A stretch of 6,397 nucleotides of DNA from Pseudolysobacter sp. (lineage in GTDB: Bacteria > Pseudomonadota > Gammaproteobacteria > Xanthomonadales > Rhodanobacteraceae): NCBI GenBank assembly GCA_025351985.1, contig JANXUW010000269.1, forward strand, positions 1 through 6,397, read 5' to 3'. Of the stretch, positions 1 to 5,991 are shown in pieces. The position numbers and the translations under genes are program-made. The notes under the pieces were generated by a model. The model had not been told where the DNA came from, did no database searches, and worked only from the letters and a program-made list of their open reading frames with translations. Each line of letters starts with the position of its first letter. The first letter of the stretch is position 1.

Positions 1-1327
1 CGACGAGCCGCTCGAAACCGAGGCCGAAACCCGCGTGTGGCACGGTGCCGTAGCGACGCAGATCGCGATACCACTGGTAATGCGCGGGATCGAGGTTGAA
101 CTGCGTCATGCGCGCGTCGAGCACGTCGAGGCGTTCTTCGCGCTGCGCGCCGCCGATGATTTCGCCGATGCCGGGCGCGAGTACATCCATCGCCGCGACG
201 GTTTTGCCATCGTCGTTCAGGCGCATGTAGAACGCCTTGATGTGCTCGGGATAATTCATCACCACGACCGGGCGACCGACGTGGTTTTCGACCAAGTAAC
301 GTTCGTGTTCGGTTTGCAGATCCAGGCCCCATTCGACCGGGTAATCGAATTTCTTGCCGGACTTCTGCAGGATCTTGATCGCCTCGCCGTAGTCGATGCG
401 TTCGAATGGCGCCGCGATGAAGGTTTCGAGTCGACTGATCGCGGTCTTCTCCTGGCGCTCGACGAAAAAGCGCATGTCGTCGCCGCGCTCGTCGAGCACC
501 GCCTTGAAGATGTACTTGAGGAAATCCTCGGCGAGATCGGCATCGTCGTTGAGGTCGGCGAACGCGATCTCCGGTTCGATCATCCAGAACTCGGCGAGGT
601 GGCGTGTGGTGTTGGAATTCTCGGCGCGGAAGGTCGGGCCGAACGTGTAGACCTTGCTTAAGGATAGGCAATACGCCTCGACATTGAGCTGGCCGGAAAC
701 GGTCAGAAAGGTTTCGCGGCCGAAAAAATCCTTGCTGAAGTCGATCTGGCCCTTGGCATCGCGCGGCATATTGGCGAGATCGAGCGTGGAGACGCGGAAC
801 ATCTGCCCGGCGCCCTCGGCATCCGAGGCAGTGATGATCGGCGTGTTGATCCAGAAGAAATCGCGCTCGTGGAAATAACGATGGATCGCCTGCGCGATGC
901 AGTGGCGCACGCGTGCGACCGCGCCGAAGGTGTTGGTGCGCGGACGCAGATGCGCGACTTCGCGCAGGAATTCCATCGTGTGCGCTTTTGGCTGGATCGG
1001 GTAGGTTTCCGGATCGTCGACCCAGCCGATCACCTCGATGCGGCTGGCCTGGATTTCAAACGCCTGACCCTTGCCTTGCGATGGCGTGAGGATGCCGGTG
1101 GCGATCACGGCGCAGCCCGCGGTCAGGCGCGTTACTTCGCCGGCGTAATTCGCCAGCGTGGCTGGCGCGACGATCTGGATCGGATCGAAACACGATCCAT
1201 CGCCGACGTTGACGAAGGAGAGTCCGGCCTTGGAATCGCGTCGCGTGCGTACCCAGCCACGTACGGTGACTTCCTTATCGGCAGCTACACCGCCCGCCAA
1301 TGCGTGTTTTACGCTGACTACCGACAT
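1..1327 (-). CDS. asnS: Asparaginyl-tRNA synthetase, C-terminus cut by window edge
   Basis: Class IIb aminoacyl-tRNA synthetase that charges tRNA-Asn with asparagine in the cytoplasm, using ATP. I translated the minus strand by hand: 442 residues are open from ATG at 1325-1327 to the window edge, against about 466 in E. coli AsnS, so roughly 24 residues are missing. An N-terminal OB-fold anticodon-binding domain (about 15-105, with [11 protein letters not shown] at 20-30) precedes the catalytic core. Motif 1 lies around 148-166 ([18 protein letters not shown]), motif 2 around 233-253 ([16 protein letters not shown]), and motif 3 at 432-441 ([10 protein letters not shown]). The AEFWMIEPE segment fits AsnRS; AspRS would normally have RHQPEF-like residues after motif 2. 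A TAGGAG ribosome binding site sits 7 nt before the ATG. The gene is divergent from the iscA-like gene. Identification is very secure. Confidence 0.97.
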   Translation of the reverse strand, partial: MSVVSVKHALAGGVAADKEVTVRGWVRTRRDSKAGLSFVNVGDGSCFDPIQIVAPATLANYAGEVTRLTAGCAVIATGILTPSQGKGQAFEIQASRIEVIGWVDDPETYPIQPKAHTMEFLREVAHLRPRTNTFGAVARVRHCIAQAIHRYFHERDFFWINTPIITASDAEGAGQMFRVSTLDLANMPRDAKGQIDFSKDFFGRETFLTVSGQLNVEAYCLSLSKVYTFGPTFRAENSNTTRHLAEFWMIEPEIAFADLNDDADLAEDFLKYIFKAVLDERGDDMRFFVERQEKTAISRLETFIAAPFERIDYGEAIKILQKSGKKFDYPVEWGLDLQTEHERYLVENHVGRPVVVMNYPEHIKAFYMRLNDDGKTVAAMDVLAPGIGEIIGGAQREERLDVLDARMTQFNLDPAHYQWYRDLRRYGTVPHAGFGLGFERLV

Positions 1328-1367
1328 CTCGAAACTCCTAGGTGATTGCTTGAATGAAAGGGCGAAG

Positions 1368-1396
1368 ATGATAGCGGAAGACGGCGCCCCACGCAG
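1368..1396 (-). promoter_or_regulatory. Candidate promoter for asnS
   Basis: On the minus strand, TATCAT (1368-1373) matches five of six positions of the sigma70 -10 consensus and lies about 40 nt upstream of the asnS start codon. Seventeen bases further upstream is CTGCGT (1391-1396), a poor -35 box. The call rests mainly on the -10 box and its position. Confidence 0.4.
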
Positions 1397-1517
1397 CGTG
1401 GCGATAAACGTTCGAGAATGCACGCGGATGCGGCCCGAACGTGCCGCTTGAACCCGGCGCGCGCGTCGCCATCTTGCTGGTACGGCGTGATGAGCGGGCG
1501 CGTGATGGGCGCGCCGG

Positions 1518-1526
1518 TGCTAGAAT
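1518..1526 (+). promoter_or_regulatory. Candidate extended -10 promoter for the iscA-like gene
   Basis: TGC-TAGAAT at 1518-1526 is an extended -10 element (TGn followed by a five-of-six match to TATAAT). No good -35 box is seen at 16-18 bp spacing. Transcription would begin near 1533, giving an untranslated leader of under 20 nt before the ATG at 1551. Confidence 0.5.
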
Positions 1527-1550
1527 TCACGATCAGACACGGGTAAACGC

Positions 1551-1877
1551 ATGACCATTCAAATCACCGTTGCGGCGCGCGAGCGCATGCAGAATTTTCT
1601 CGCCAGCCAGAGCAGCGCACGCGCGGTGCGATTCGGTGTGCGCAAAACCGGCTGCTCGGGTTTTGCCTATACCGTCGACCTGACCGACAGCATTGCCGAG
1701 AACGATCACGTGTTCGAGCAAGACGGCGTCACCGTCGTGGTCGATGCGAAAAGCCTGCCGCTGGTCGATGGCACCGAGATCGATTTCGCGCGCCAGGGCC
1801 TCAATTCGATGTTCGTCTTCCACAATCCGAACGTGGTCGGCGAATGCGGTTGCGGCGAGAGCTTTTCGGTTGGCTGA
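1551..1877 (+). CDS. iscA: A-type iron-sulfur cluster carrier protein (IscA/ErpA/SufA family)
   Basis: Small carrier or assembly factor that receives Fe-S clusters (or iron) from the scaffold and passes them to apo-proteins in the cytoplasm. The product is 108 residues; E. coli IscA is 107. The three family cysteines are present: Cys35 in TGCSGFAY, and Cys99 and Cys101 in the C-terminal ECGCGESF motif. The segment VDGTEIDFARQGLN and the NPNV block before the last cysteines are typical of the family. It resembles IscA more than ErpA by eye, but the subfamily cannot be settled without a tree. No other isc or suf genes are visible, so it is a stand-alone copy divergent from asnS. The ribosome binding site is weak (only a GGG run about 7 nt before the ATG). 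The membrane-protein gene follows after 30 nt and may be co-transcribed. Confidence 0.93.
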   Translation: MTIQITVAARERMQNFLASQSSARAVRFGVRKTGCSGFAYTVDLTDSIAENDHVFEQDGVTVVVDAKSLPLVDGTEIDFARQGLNSMFVFHNPNVVGECGCGESFSVG

Positions 1878-1907
1878 GTTCGTGCGCCGACGCATCGGAG
1901 CGCCGGC

Positions 1908-2294
1908 GTGAGCGTCGCGCGGATCGAGCCGCCGGCGTCGGTTGATGCGCATCGCGCGCCAGCCGTGCAAACCTCGACGTTGCTCAATGCGTTGCCGCAT
2001 CTGCTGAAAACCTTGCGGCGCGAGCCGGCGGTTGCGATCACGCTGGGTTATATCCTGGTTGCGCTGGCCGGAATTTTCTACAACTACAGTTTTTACCGAC
2101 GCTTCGGCATTCCGGTGCTGACGCTGTCGCAGATCACCGATTTCCTTGTGGCCGGTTTGCAGCAGCCGATCGCCTTGCTGCTGTTGTTGTCGACCTTTCC
2201 GATGATCTGGCTGTTCGACAAACACAACCAGCACCTGCGTCGCAAGCAGGACGAAAAACGCCGGCAACTCGCGGCGGCTCCCGATACACGCTAG
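1908..2294 (+). CDS. Unrecognised two-helix membrane protein, first half of a TAG-interrupted frame
   Basis: I do not recognise a named family. The start is GTG at 1908, supported by GGAG at 1897-1900, 7 nt upstream. The 128-residue product has a soluble N-terminal stretch (1-40) and a hydrophobic segment around 41-62 ending in FYNYSFYRRFG. A second segment follows at about 87-103 (LLLLLSTFPMIWLF), then a highly charged tail (HLRRKQDEKRRQ). The positive-inside rule predicts the N-terminus and the tail in the cytoplasm. The frame ends at TAG 2292-2294, but the same frame reopens at once and continues to 2663 with a third membrane segment and a soluble domain. The whole would make a 251-residue protein if residue 129 were read as an amino acid. 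This could be the N-terminal part of one broken gene, or a real short protein. Confidence 0.7.
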   Translation: MSVARIEPPASVDAHRAPAVQTSTLLNALPHLLKTLRREPAVAITLGYILVALAGIFYNYSFYRRFGIPVLTLSQITDFLVAGLQQPIALLLLLSTFPMIWLFDKHNQHLRRKQDEKRRQLAAAPDTR

Positions 2295-2300
2295 AATCGT

Positions 2301-2663
2301 TTGCGCGCACGTGTGGTTTACACGCCGTCGCCATGGGTCACGGCGAGCTCCTATTTGTTGATCATCGCTCTCTACGGCTGGGTGTTCGTGAGTTATTACG
2401 CCAAACACGGCGTGCAAGACGTGCTTGACGGCCACGCGCCACTGGTGCACGTGCAGATGAGCAGCGATCCCGGTGGCATTCCAGCACTCGAACACGATGC
2501 CGCGTGGACTTACCTCGGTGCGGTTTCCAACTACGTGTTTGTCTACGATCGCACCAGCAAACGCGCGCTGATCCTGCCGGTCAACAATATCGTTCGGATC
2601 GAGCCGGTGCCGGATCAGCACGCTGAAAATGCCGCTGCGAAAACGGCTGCGAAGCCCAACTGA
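2301..2663 (+). CDS. Unrecognised membrane-anchored protein, second half of the TAG-interrupted frame
   Basis: In the same frame as the preceding reading frame and separated from it only by TAG plus AAT and CGT. If translated separately it must use TTG at 2301 or GTG at 2313; neither has a Shine-Dalgarno sequence. The product from 2301 is about 120 residues: one transmembrane segment (about 13-33, containing SSYLLIIALYGWVFVSYY), then a soluble domain with TYLGAVSNYVFVYDRTSKRA and LPVNNIVRIEP, and an Ala/Lys-rich end. With the tail of the upstream half in the cytoplasm, this helix would place the soluble domain in the periplasm. The coding quality looks undamaged, which fits a recent stop mutation, readthrough, or independent translation. 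I cannot assign a function. Confidence 0.6.
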   Translation: MRARVVYTPSPWVTASSYLLIIALYGWVFVSYYAKHGVQDVLDGHAPLVHVQMSSDPGGIPALEHDAAWTYLGAVSNYVFVYDRTSKRALILPVNNIVRIEPVPDQHAENAAAKTAAKPN

Positions 2664-2713
2664 TTGGAGCGGCACCAGCGTGCTTCCGCTGCGCATAAGC
2701 GGGCCGATAAACA

Positions 2714-2740
2714 TTGATTCATGCTTGCGCTATCGATAAT
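2714..2740 (+). promoter_or_regulatory. Weak promoter candidate upstream of the surface-protein gene
   Basis: GATAAT at 2735-2740 matches five of six -10 positions. TTGATT at 2714-2719 matches four of six -35 positions, but the spacer is only 15 bp, shorter than the usual 16-18. The predicted leader would be about 60 nt. The rest of 2664-2806 shows only a T7 run at 2786-2792 and no convincing terminator hairpin. Confidence 0.3.
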
Positions 2741-2806
2741 CTCCCGCATGACGCGTGGCTGCGTCGCAATGACTTGGTCCGAGAGTTTTTTTACAGGGGG
2801 AAAACA

Positions 2807-4195
2807 ATGTCGATCTTTTATCGCGCTTTCGCGCGTTTGCTTGTGGCCTTGCTATTTGTTTCCGTCAGCGTTGGTAATATTTGTGCCGAACCAGTCACCT
2901 GGACGCTGAGCGGTGTGACCTTCGGTGATGGCGGTACGGCATCCGGCTCGTTCGTCTACGACGCCGCCGATCCTACTTCAAGAGTAGTTTCGAGCTGGTC
3001 GATATCGGTCGCGGGCGGCGATACCACTACCTTTCCGCCCGTTACTTACGATCAGATTAGTTCCAACGCCTCCTACGACACCAATAGCCCATTCGATGAG
3101 ATCAATTACGGTCTGATAATGGACTTGAAGGCGCCGTCATCGCGTAGTCTTCGTCTGCCCGGCACTTCGGGTTTTACCAACGCTGGCGGCACGATTCCGG
3201 TCAATATCGCGGGCGTCGGCGCGGCCGAGTGTTACAGCTGCGGTCCTGCGCGCTTGTACACGGCCGGCAATCTGATCGGTACCGCGCCCCCTACGTTGAC
3301 GAGTGCGGCAAGCACGAGCTTTCTGTTGAACACCGCCGGCAGTTTCACCATTGCCGCCACTGGCGCGCCGGTGCCGGCGATTGCCGTGACCGGCACATTG
3401 CCGACTGGCGTAACCTATGTCGACAACGGTGATGGTACCGGTGCGCTTGCGGGTACGCCGACCAGCGTCGGTTCGTATCCACTCACTGTCACCGCGTCGA
3501 ATACCACCGGGCCGAACGCGCCGCAAAGTTTTACCTTGACCGTGAACCAGCCGCCGGCAATTACCAGCGCTGGCGCCTTGATATTTACCACCGGCAGTTC
3601 GGGCAGTTTCATCGTTGCAACGAGCGGTTTTCCGTCGCCTGGAATCGCTGTCGCAGGCGCTCTGCCTACGGGAGTTACCTTTGTTGACAATGGTGACGGT
3701 ACCGGCACATTCAGCGGAACTCCCGCAGCGAACGCCGGTGGTATTTATGCGGTGCTTGTTACGGCGAGCAATGGCATCGGCACCGATGCAACACAAAACT
3801 TCAGCCTGACGGTGAATCAGGCGCCGCAGATCACCAGCGCTGCATTGACCACATTCACTGCTGGTAACCACGGCGCCTTCACAATTACCAGTGCCGCATT
3901 CCCGGTATCGGCCCTGAGCATCGTCGGCACGTTGCCGAGTGGGGTCAGCTTCGTCGATAACGGCAATGGCACAGCGACCTTGGCCGGAACACCCGGCGCC
4001 AATACTGTCGGATCCTATGTGGTGAGCATCGGCGCGGACAACGGTATCGGCACCACAACGCAGAGTTTCAAGCTGGTTGTCGTCAATCTGAGCCCGATCC
4101 CGATGTTGGGCGATTTCGGTCTGTTGATCTTCGCGCTATTGCTGGTGTGCGCAGGCCTGGCGTATCGGCGCCCGCATGATTCAGCCCGTGTGTAA
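2807..4195 (+). CDS. Secreted repeat protein with three putative Ig-like (He_PIG-type) domains and an IPTL-CTERM-like sorting tail
   Basis: Probable surface or extracellular-matrix protein handled by an exosortase-type system. The start is ATG 2807, with AGGGGG ending 6 nt upstream and a signal peptide immediately after it; an upstream in-frame ATT at 2714 would spoil the signal peptide. The product is 462 residues. Residues 1-27 are a signal peptide with likely cleavage after ICA. Residues 28 to about 160 form a beta-rich domain containing GDGGTASGSFVYDA and SSWSISVAGGD, a pattern I associate with PEP-CTERM-class proteins, with a Cys142/Cys145 pair. Three repeats follow (161-248, 249-338, 339-427), each with a LPTGV or LPSGV strand, VDNGDGTG-type turn, GTP and a closing SFTLTV-type strand, as in putative Ig (He_PIG) domains. 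Residues 431-462 hold IPMLGDFG, a hydrophobic helix and AYRR: the tripartite layout of IPTL-CTERM, though the canonical IPTLS reads IPMLG. The ligand is unknown. Confidence 0.85.
   Translation: MSIFYRAFARLLVALLFVSVSVGNICAEPVTWTLSGVTFGDGGTASGSFVYDAADPTSRVVSSWSISVAGGDTTTFPPVTYDQISSNASYDTNSPFDEINYGLIMDLKAPSSRSLRLPGTSGFTNAGGTIPVNIAGVGAAECYSCGPARLYTAGNLIGTAPPTLTSAASTSFLLNTAGSFTIAATGAPVPAIAVTGTLPTGVTYVDNGDGTGALAGTPTSVGSYPLTVTASNTTGPNAPQSFTLTVNQPPAITSAGALIFTTGSSGSFIVATSGFPSPGIAVAGALPTGVTFVDNGDGTGTFSGTPAANAGGIYAVLVTASNGIGTDATQNFSLTVNQAPQITSAALTTFTAGNHGAFTITSAAFPVSALSIVGTLPSGVSFVDNGNGTATLAGTPGANTVGSYVVSIGADNGIGTTTQSFKLVVVNLSPIPMLGDFGLLIFALLLVCAGLAYRRPHDSARV
3287..4087 (+). repeat. Three tandem He_PIG-like protein repeats
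   Basis: Three consecutive units at 3287-3550 (88 codons), 3551-3820 (90 codons) and 3821-4087 (89 codons). Each begins with Pro-x-(Leu/Ile)-Thr-Ser-Ala and ends near Val-Asn. The shared core is the LPxGVxxVDNGxGT turn followed by GTP. Nucleotide identity is clearly lower than protein similarity, so the duplication is old or the units have diverged under constraint. Confidence 0.85.
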
Positions 4196-4235
4196 CGGAT
4201 TGATGCTGGAAGATTGAAGCCGAATCACGGAGTTC

Positions 4236-4267
4236 ATGGCTGTCGCGGTTTGCACCGCGACAGCCAT
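4236..4267. terminator. Perfect 14-bp hairpin after the surface-protein gene
   Basis: The arm at 4236-4249 (ATGGCTGTCGCGGT) pairs perfectly with 4254-4267 around the 4-base loop TTGC. It lies 41 nt after the stop codon of the surface-protein gene. No T-run follows on either strand, so it is not a textbook intrinsic terminator; a transcript-end or mRNA-stabilising stem is more likely. It separates the surface gene from the ribosomal operon promoter about 65 nt downstream. The rest of 4196-4331 shows nothing else I can name. Confidence 0.5.
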
Positions 4268-4331
4268 CGTGCCGCGGCTGCAGATAACACGGAATTGGTT
4301 GATCGATCGGCATATGCCCGGCGCCCGCGAA

Positions 4332-4360
4332 TTGCGCCAACGCGCTGAATCCACTACACT
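4332..4360 (+). promoter_or_regulatory. Sigma70-type promoter of the rpsF operon
   Basis: TTGCGC (4332-4337) as -35, a 17-bp spacer, and TACACT (4355-4360) as -10 (four of six matches). Transcription would start near 4367, giving a leader of about 87 nt before rpsF. The position and spacing are right for a housekeeping ribosomal operon, and the downstream GCGCGG is a GC-rich start region. Confidence 0.6.
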
Positions 4361-4388
4361 GCGCGGCTCTTCGTCCAGCGAAGATCTT

Positions 4389-4448
4389 GCCTCACTGCGC
4401 CGCAGGAGGCTTTTGCGACGGATTTCCCGTCGTGATATCCACAAGGAG
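4389..4448 (+). promoter_or_regulatory. Structured rpsF leader, candidate S6:S18 autoregulatory element, with ribosome binding site
   Basis: Hairpin A: GCCTC-A-CTGC (4389-4398) pairs with GCAG-GAGGC (4402-4410), with one bulged A, followed by TTTT. Hairpin B: CGACGG (4416-4421) pairs with CCGTCG (4427-4432). A competing fold pairs GGAT-T-TC (4420-4426) with GA-T-ATCC (4434-4440) and leaves CCG at the start of the loop. The strong ribosome binding site AAGGAG is at 4443-4448. A leader motif with a conserved CCG that binds the S6:S18 complex and represses the operon is known upstream of rpsF in many bacteria. I matched this by layout and by the CCG, not by an alignment. Confidence 0.4.
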
Positions 4449-4453
4449 ATACC

Positions 4454-4930
4454 ATGCGTCATTACGAAGTCGTGTTTATGGTCCACCCGGACCAAAGCGA
4501 GCAAGTACCTGCCATGATCGAGCGCTACAAGTCGCTGATCGAAGGCGATTCCGGCAAGATTCACCGCCTCGAAGACTGGGGTCGCCGTCAACTGGCTTAT
4601 CCGATCGAGAACCTGGCCAAAGCGCATTACGTGATGTTGAACATCGAGTGCAGCCAGCCGGTGTTGAAGGAGCTGGAGTCCGGTTTCCGTTTCAACGACG
4701 CCGTGTTGCGTCACCTGATCATCAGCCGTCCGGGTCCGGATACCGAGCAGTCGTTCATTCTCAAGGCCAAGGACGAAAAGCCGGATCGCCGCCGTCGCGA
4801 CGATGAAGGCATCGGTTTTGGTGGCGAAGATTTCGATGAGCCACGCGAACGTACCCCGCGCCCACCGCGCGCTTCCGCCGCCGCTGCACCTGCACCTGCA
4901 CCTGCACCTGCTGAGCCGGCTGCTGAATAA
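4454..4930 (+). CDS. rpsF: 30S ribosomal protein S6, with extended Pro/Ala-rich tail
   Basis: Small-subunit protein that binds with S18 to the central domain of 16S rRNA. The start [19 protein letters not shown] and the block [21 protein letters not shown] (34-54) are near-identical to E. coli S6, as is [11 protein letters not shown] (78-88), so the identification is firm. The product is 158 residues against about 131-135 in E. coli. The extra length is in the tail after about residue 105: first charged (DRRRRDDEG, then EDFDEPRER), then low-complexity [19 protein letters not shown]. The E. coli tail is acidic and is modified by RimK with glutamates; this one ends in a single Glu, so RimK-type modification is possible but not shown. 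It is the first gene of the operon, and rpsR starts 29 nt downstream. Confidence 0.97.
   Translation: MRHYEVVFMVHPDQSEQVPAMIERYKSLIEGDSGKIHRLEDWGRRQLAYPIENLAKAHYVMLNIECSQPVLKELESGFRFNDAVLRHLIISRPGPDTEQSFILKAKDEKPDRRRRDDEGIGFGGEDFDEPRERTPRPPRASAAAAPAPAPAPAEPAAE
4885..4908 (+). repeat. Hexanucleotide microsatellite (TGCACC)x4 within rpsF
   Basis: Four perfect copies of the 6-base unit encode the Ala-Pro repeats of the S6 tail. Because the unit is a multiple of three, slippage would lengthen or shorten the tail without breaking the frame. Confidence 0.9.
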
Positions 4931-4959
4931 GCGCCGCGTCCTGGATCCTGGAGAACATC

Positions 4960-5184
4960 ATGTCCAAGTTTTTTCGTCGTAAAAAGTTTTGCCGTTTCAC
5001 CGCCGAAGACGTTGTAGAGATCGATTACAAGGATCTCAACACCCTGCGTCAATACCTCAGCGAAACCGGCAAGATCGTGCCAAGCCGCATCACCGGCACG
5101 AAGGCGCGTTATCAGCGTCAGCTCGCGACCGCGATCAAGCGCGCGCGCTTTTTGTCGTTGCTGCCGTACTGCGATAATCATTAA
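4960..5184 (+). CDS. rpsR: 30S ribosomal protein S18
   Basis: Binds 16S rRNA as a heterodimer with S6 in the platform of the small subunit. The product is 74 residues (75 in E. coli). It begins [17 protein letters not shown], and [30 protein letters not shown] and [11 protein letters not shown] match the family along the whole length. ATG 4960 is preceded by GGAG at 4950-4953, 6 nt upstream. In enterobacteria priB lies between rpsF and rpsR; here the gap is 29 nt and contains no gene. Confidence 0.98.
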   Translation: MSKFFRRKKFCRFTAEDVVEIDYKDLNTLRQYLSETGKIVPSRITGTKARYQRQLATAIKRARFLSLLPYCDNH

Positions 5185-5196
5185 GCAATACCCGCG

Positions 5197-5222
5197 AATC
5201 GGCGTTGCTATGCACGCCGATT
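5197..5222 (+). other. Hairpin 1 in the rpsR-rplI gap
   Basis: AATCGGCGT (5197-5205) pairs with ACGCCGATT (5214-5222), nine pairs, with an 8-base loop that can pair further as TGC/GCA. It begins 12 nt after the rpsR stop. The T-run after it is short (TTTGT), so at most a weak terminator or an mRNA-processing or stabilising stem. Confidence 0.55.
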
Positions 5223-5244
5223 TGTCGTGAAACATTTGTGTCCT

Positions 5245-5268
5245 CGTTCAGCGCTTCGGCGCTGAACG
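5245..5268 (+). other. Hairpin 2 with UUCG tetraloop upstream of rplI
   Basis: CGTTCAGCGC (5245-5254) and GCGCTGAACG (5259-5268) form a perfect 10-bp stem closed by the extra-stable C(UUCG)G tetraloop. It lies about 58 nt before the rplI start and has no following T-run. This favours a role in mRNA stability, processing or regulation over termination. No good promoter is visible between it and rplI. Confidence 0.6.
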
Positions 5269-5326
5269 TCGATTCGGACAGCGACAGCTGCGTCGGGCTT
5301 TCCGGCGCTAACGAATTGGAAATTCC

Positions 5327-5776
5327 ATGGAACTCATTCTGCTGCAAAACGTAAAAAACCTCGGCAAGCTCGGTGACAAGGTCAACGTCAAGCCGGGTTA
5401 CGGTCGCAACTTCCTCGTGCCGCACGGTAAAGCTGTCTCGGCCACCGCGCATAACCTCGCCGACTTCGAATCGCGTCGCGCCGAGTTCGAGGCCAAGGCC
5501 AACTCCAGCCTCGGCAATGCCGAAGCACGCAAGACCGCACTCGAAGGCGCCAGCGTCGTGCTCAAGGCCAACGCCGGTCCCGAAGGCAAGCTGTTCGGTT
5601 CGGTCGGTCCGCGCGATGTCGCCGAAGCGTTCACCGCTGCCGGTCATCCGCTGTCGAAGAGCGAAGTGATCATGAGCGAAGGCCCGCTGCGTCACACCGG
5701 CGAGTTCGAGATTCCGGTGCATCTGCACGCCGATGTGCACACCGTCGTCAAGATCACGATCCAGCCGGAAGCGTAA
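5327..5776 (+). CDS. rplI: 50S ribosomal protein L9
   Basis: Large-subunit protein that binds 23S rRNA near the base of the L1 stalk and helps keep the reading frame. The product is 149 residues, the same length as E. coli L9. The N-terminal rRNA-binding domain carries the signature from [20 protein letters not shown] (10-29) to LVPHGKAV (30-37). A long connecting helix (about 43-74) follows, then a C-terminal domain with [15 protein letters not shown] and the closing strand [13 protein letters not shown]. The ribosome binding site is weak (GGAA about 6 nt before the ATG). The gap to rpsR is 142 nt, long for an operon, and filled by two hairpins. A strong terminator 12 nt after the stop shows this is the last gene of the unit. 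Confidence 0.98.
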   Translation: MELILLQNVKNLGKLGDKVNVKPGYGRNFLVPHGKAVSATAHNLADFESRRAEFEAKANSSLGNAEARKTALEGASVVLKANAGPEGKLFGSVGPRDVAEAFTAAGHPLSKSEVIMSEGPLRHTGEFEIPVHLHADVHTVVKITIQPEA

Positions 5777-5788
5777 GTAACGCCACCG

Positions 5789-5829
5789 ACGCCGCCTGTC
5801 CTCCATGAGGGCAGGCGGCGTTTTTGTTT
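5789..5829 (+). terminator. Intrinsic terminator of the rpsF-rpsR-rplI operon
   Basis: A 14-bp stem, 5790-5803 with 5807-5820 (one T-G wobble at 5799/5811), has a CAT loop and is followed directly by TTTTTGTTTG. An A-T pair extends the base. It starts 12 nt after the rplI stop: a textbook Rho-independent terminator. Confidence 0.95.
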
Positions 5830-5991
5830 GTGCAATTCGCAGATCGAGTGCCACTGAGCTTGAAAGTAGGCGAAAGTAATTCACTATTTCGATCCAGAAT
5901 AGGAAGCAGACAAGAACCCGGCTAACCCCTCGCACCCAATGCATGCTGCAGCATCACGAATGGCTCACTGTTCGATGGAAATCAACACAGA

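Noticed and set aside
35..661. Plus-strand open frame (208 codons) opposite asnS
   Set aside because: It is antisense to the conserved catalytic core of asparaginyl-tRNA synthetase and has no ribosome binding site or recognisable family.
2669..2685. Possible sigma54 promoter (GGCAC...TGCTT) upstream of the surface gene
   Set aside because: The GG to GC spacing is 9 rather than the required 10 bases, and it is about 120 nt from the start. A similar near-miss at 6008-6024 before the Kelch gene is one base too long.
1533..2714. Long minus-strand open frame (393 codons) opposite the iscA-like and membrane genes
   Set aside because: The plus strand holds a clear Fe-S carrier gene with all family cysteines. 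The minus frame gives an Arg/Gln/His-rich product with no recognisable domain, and it runs past the ends of both plus-strand genes. It is a GC-skew shadow.
2807..2890. Surface protein as a lipoprotein (Cys26 near the signal-peptide end)
   Set aside because: The residues before Cys26 are Gly-Asn-Ile, which do not fit a lipobox; an ordinary signal peptidase site after Ala27 is more likely.
3137..3871. Minus-strand open frame (244 codons) opposite the surface-protein gene
   Set aside because: Arg/Gly/Thr-rich product that mirrors the repeats of the plus-strand gene; a shadow.
5135..5944. Minus-strand open frame (269 codons) across rplI and its terminator
   Set aside because: It spans the conserved L9 gene, the intrinsic terminator and the intergenic hairpins, and has no family signal.
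5943..5954. 12-bp palindrome ATGCTGCAGCAT as an operator
   Set aside because: It is short, single, and about 90 nt from the next start codon. I saw no second copy, so chance cannot be excluded.
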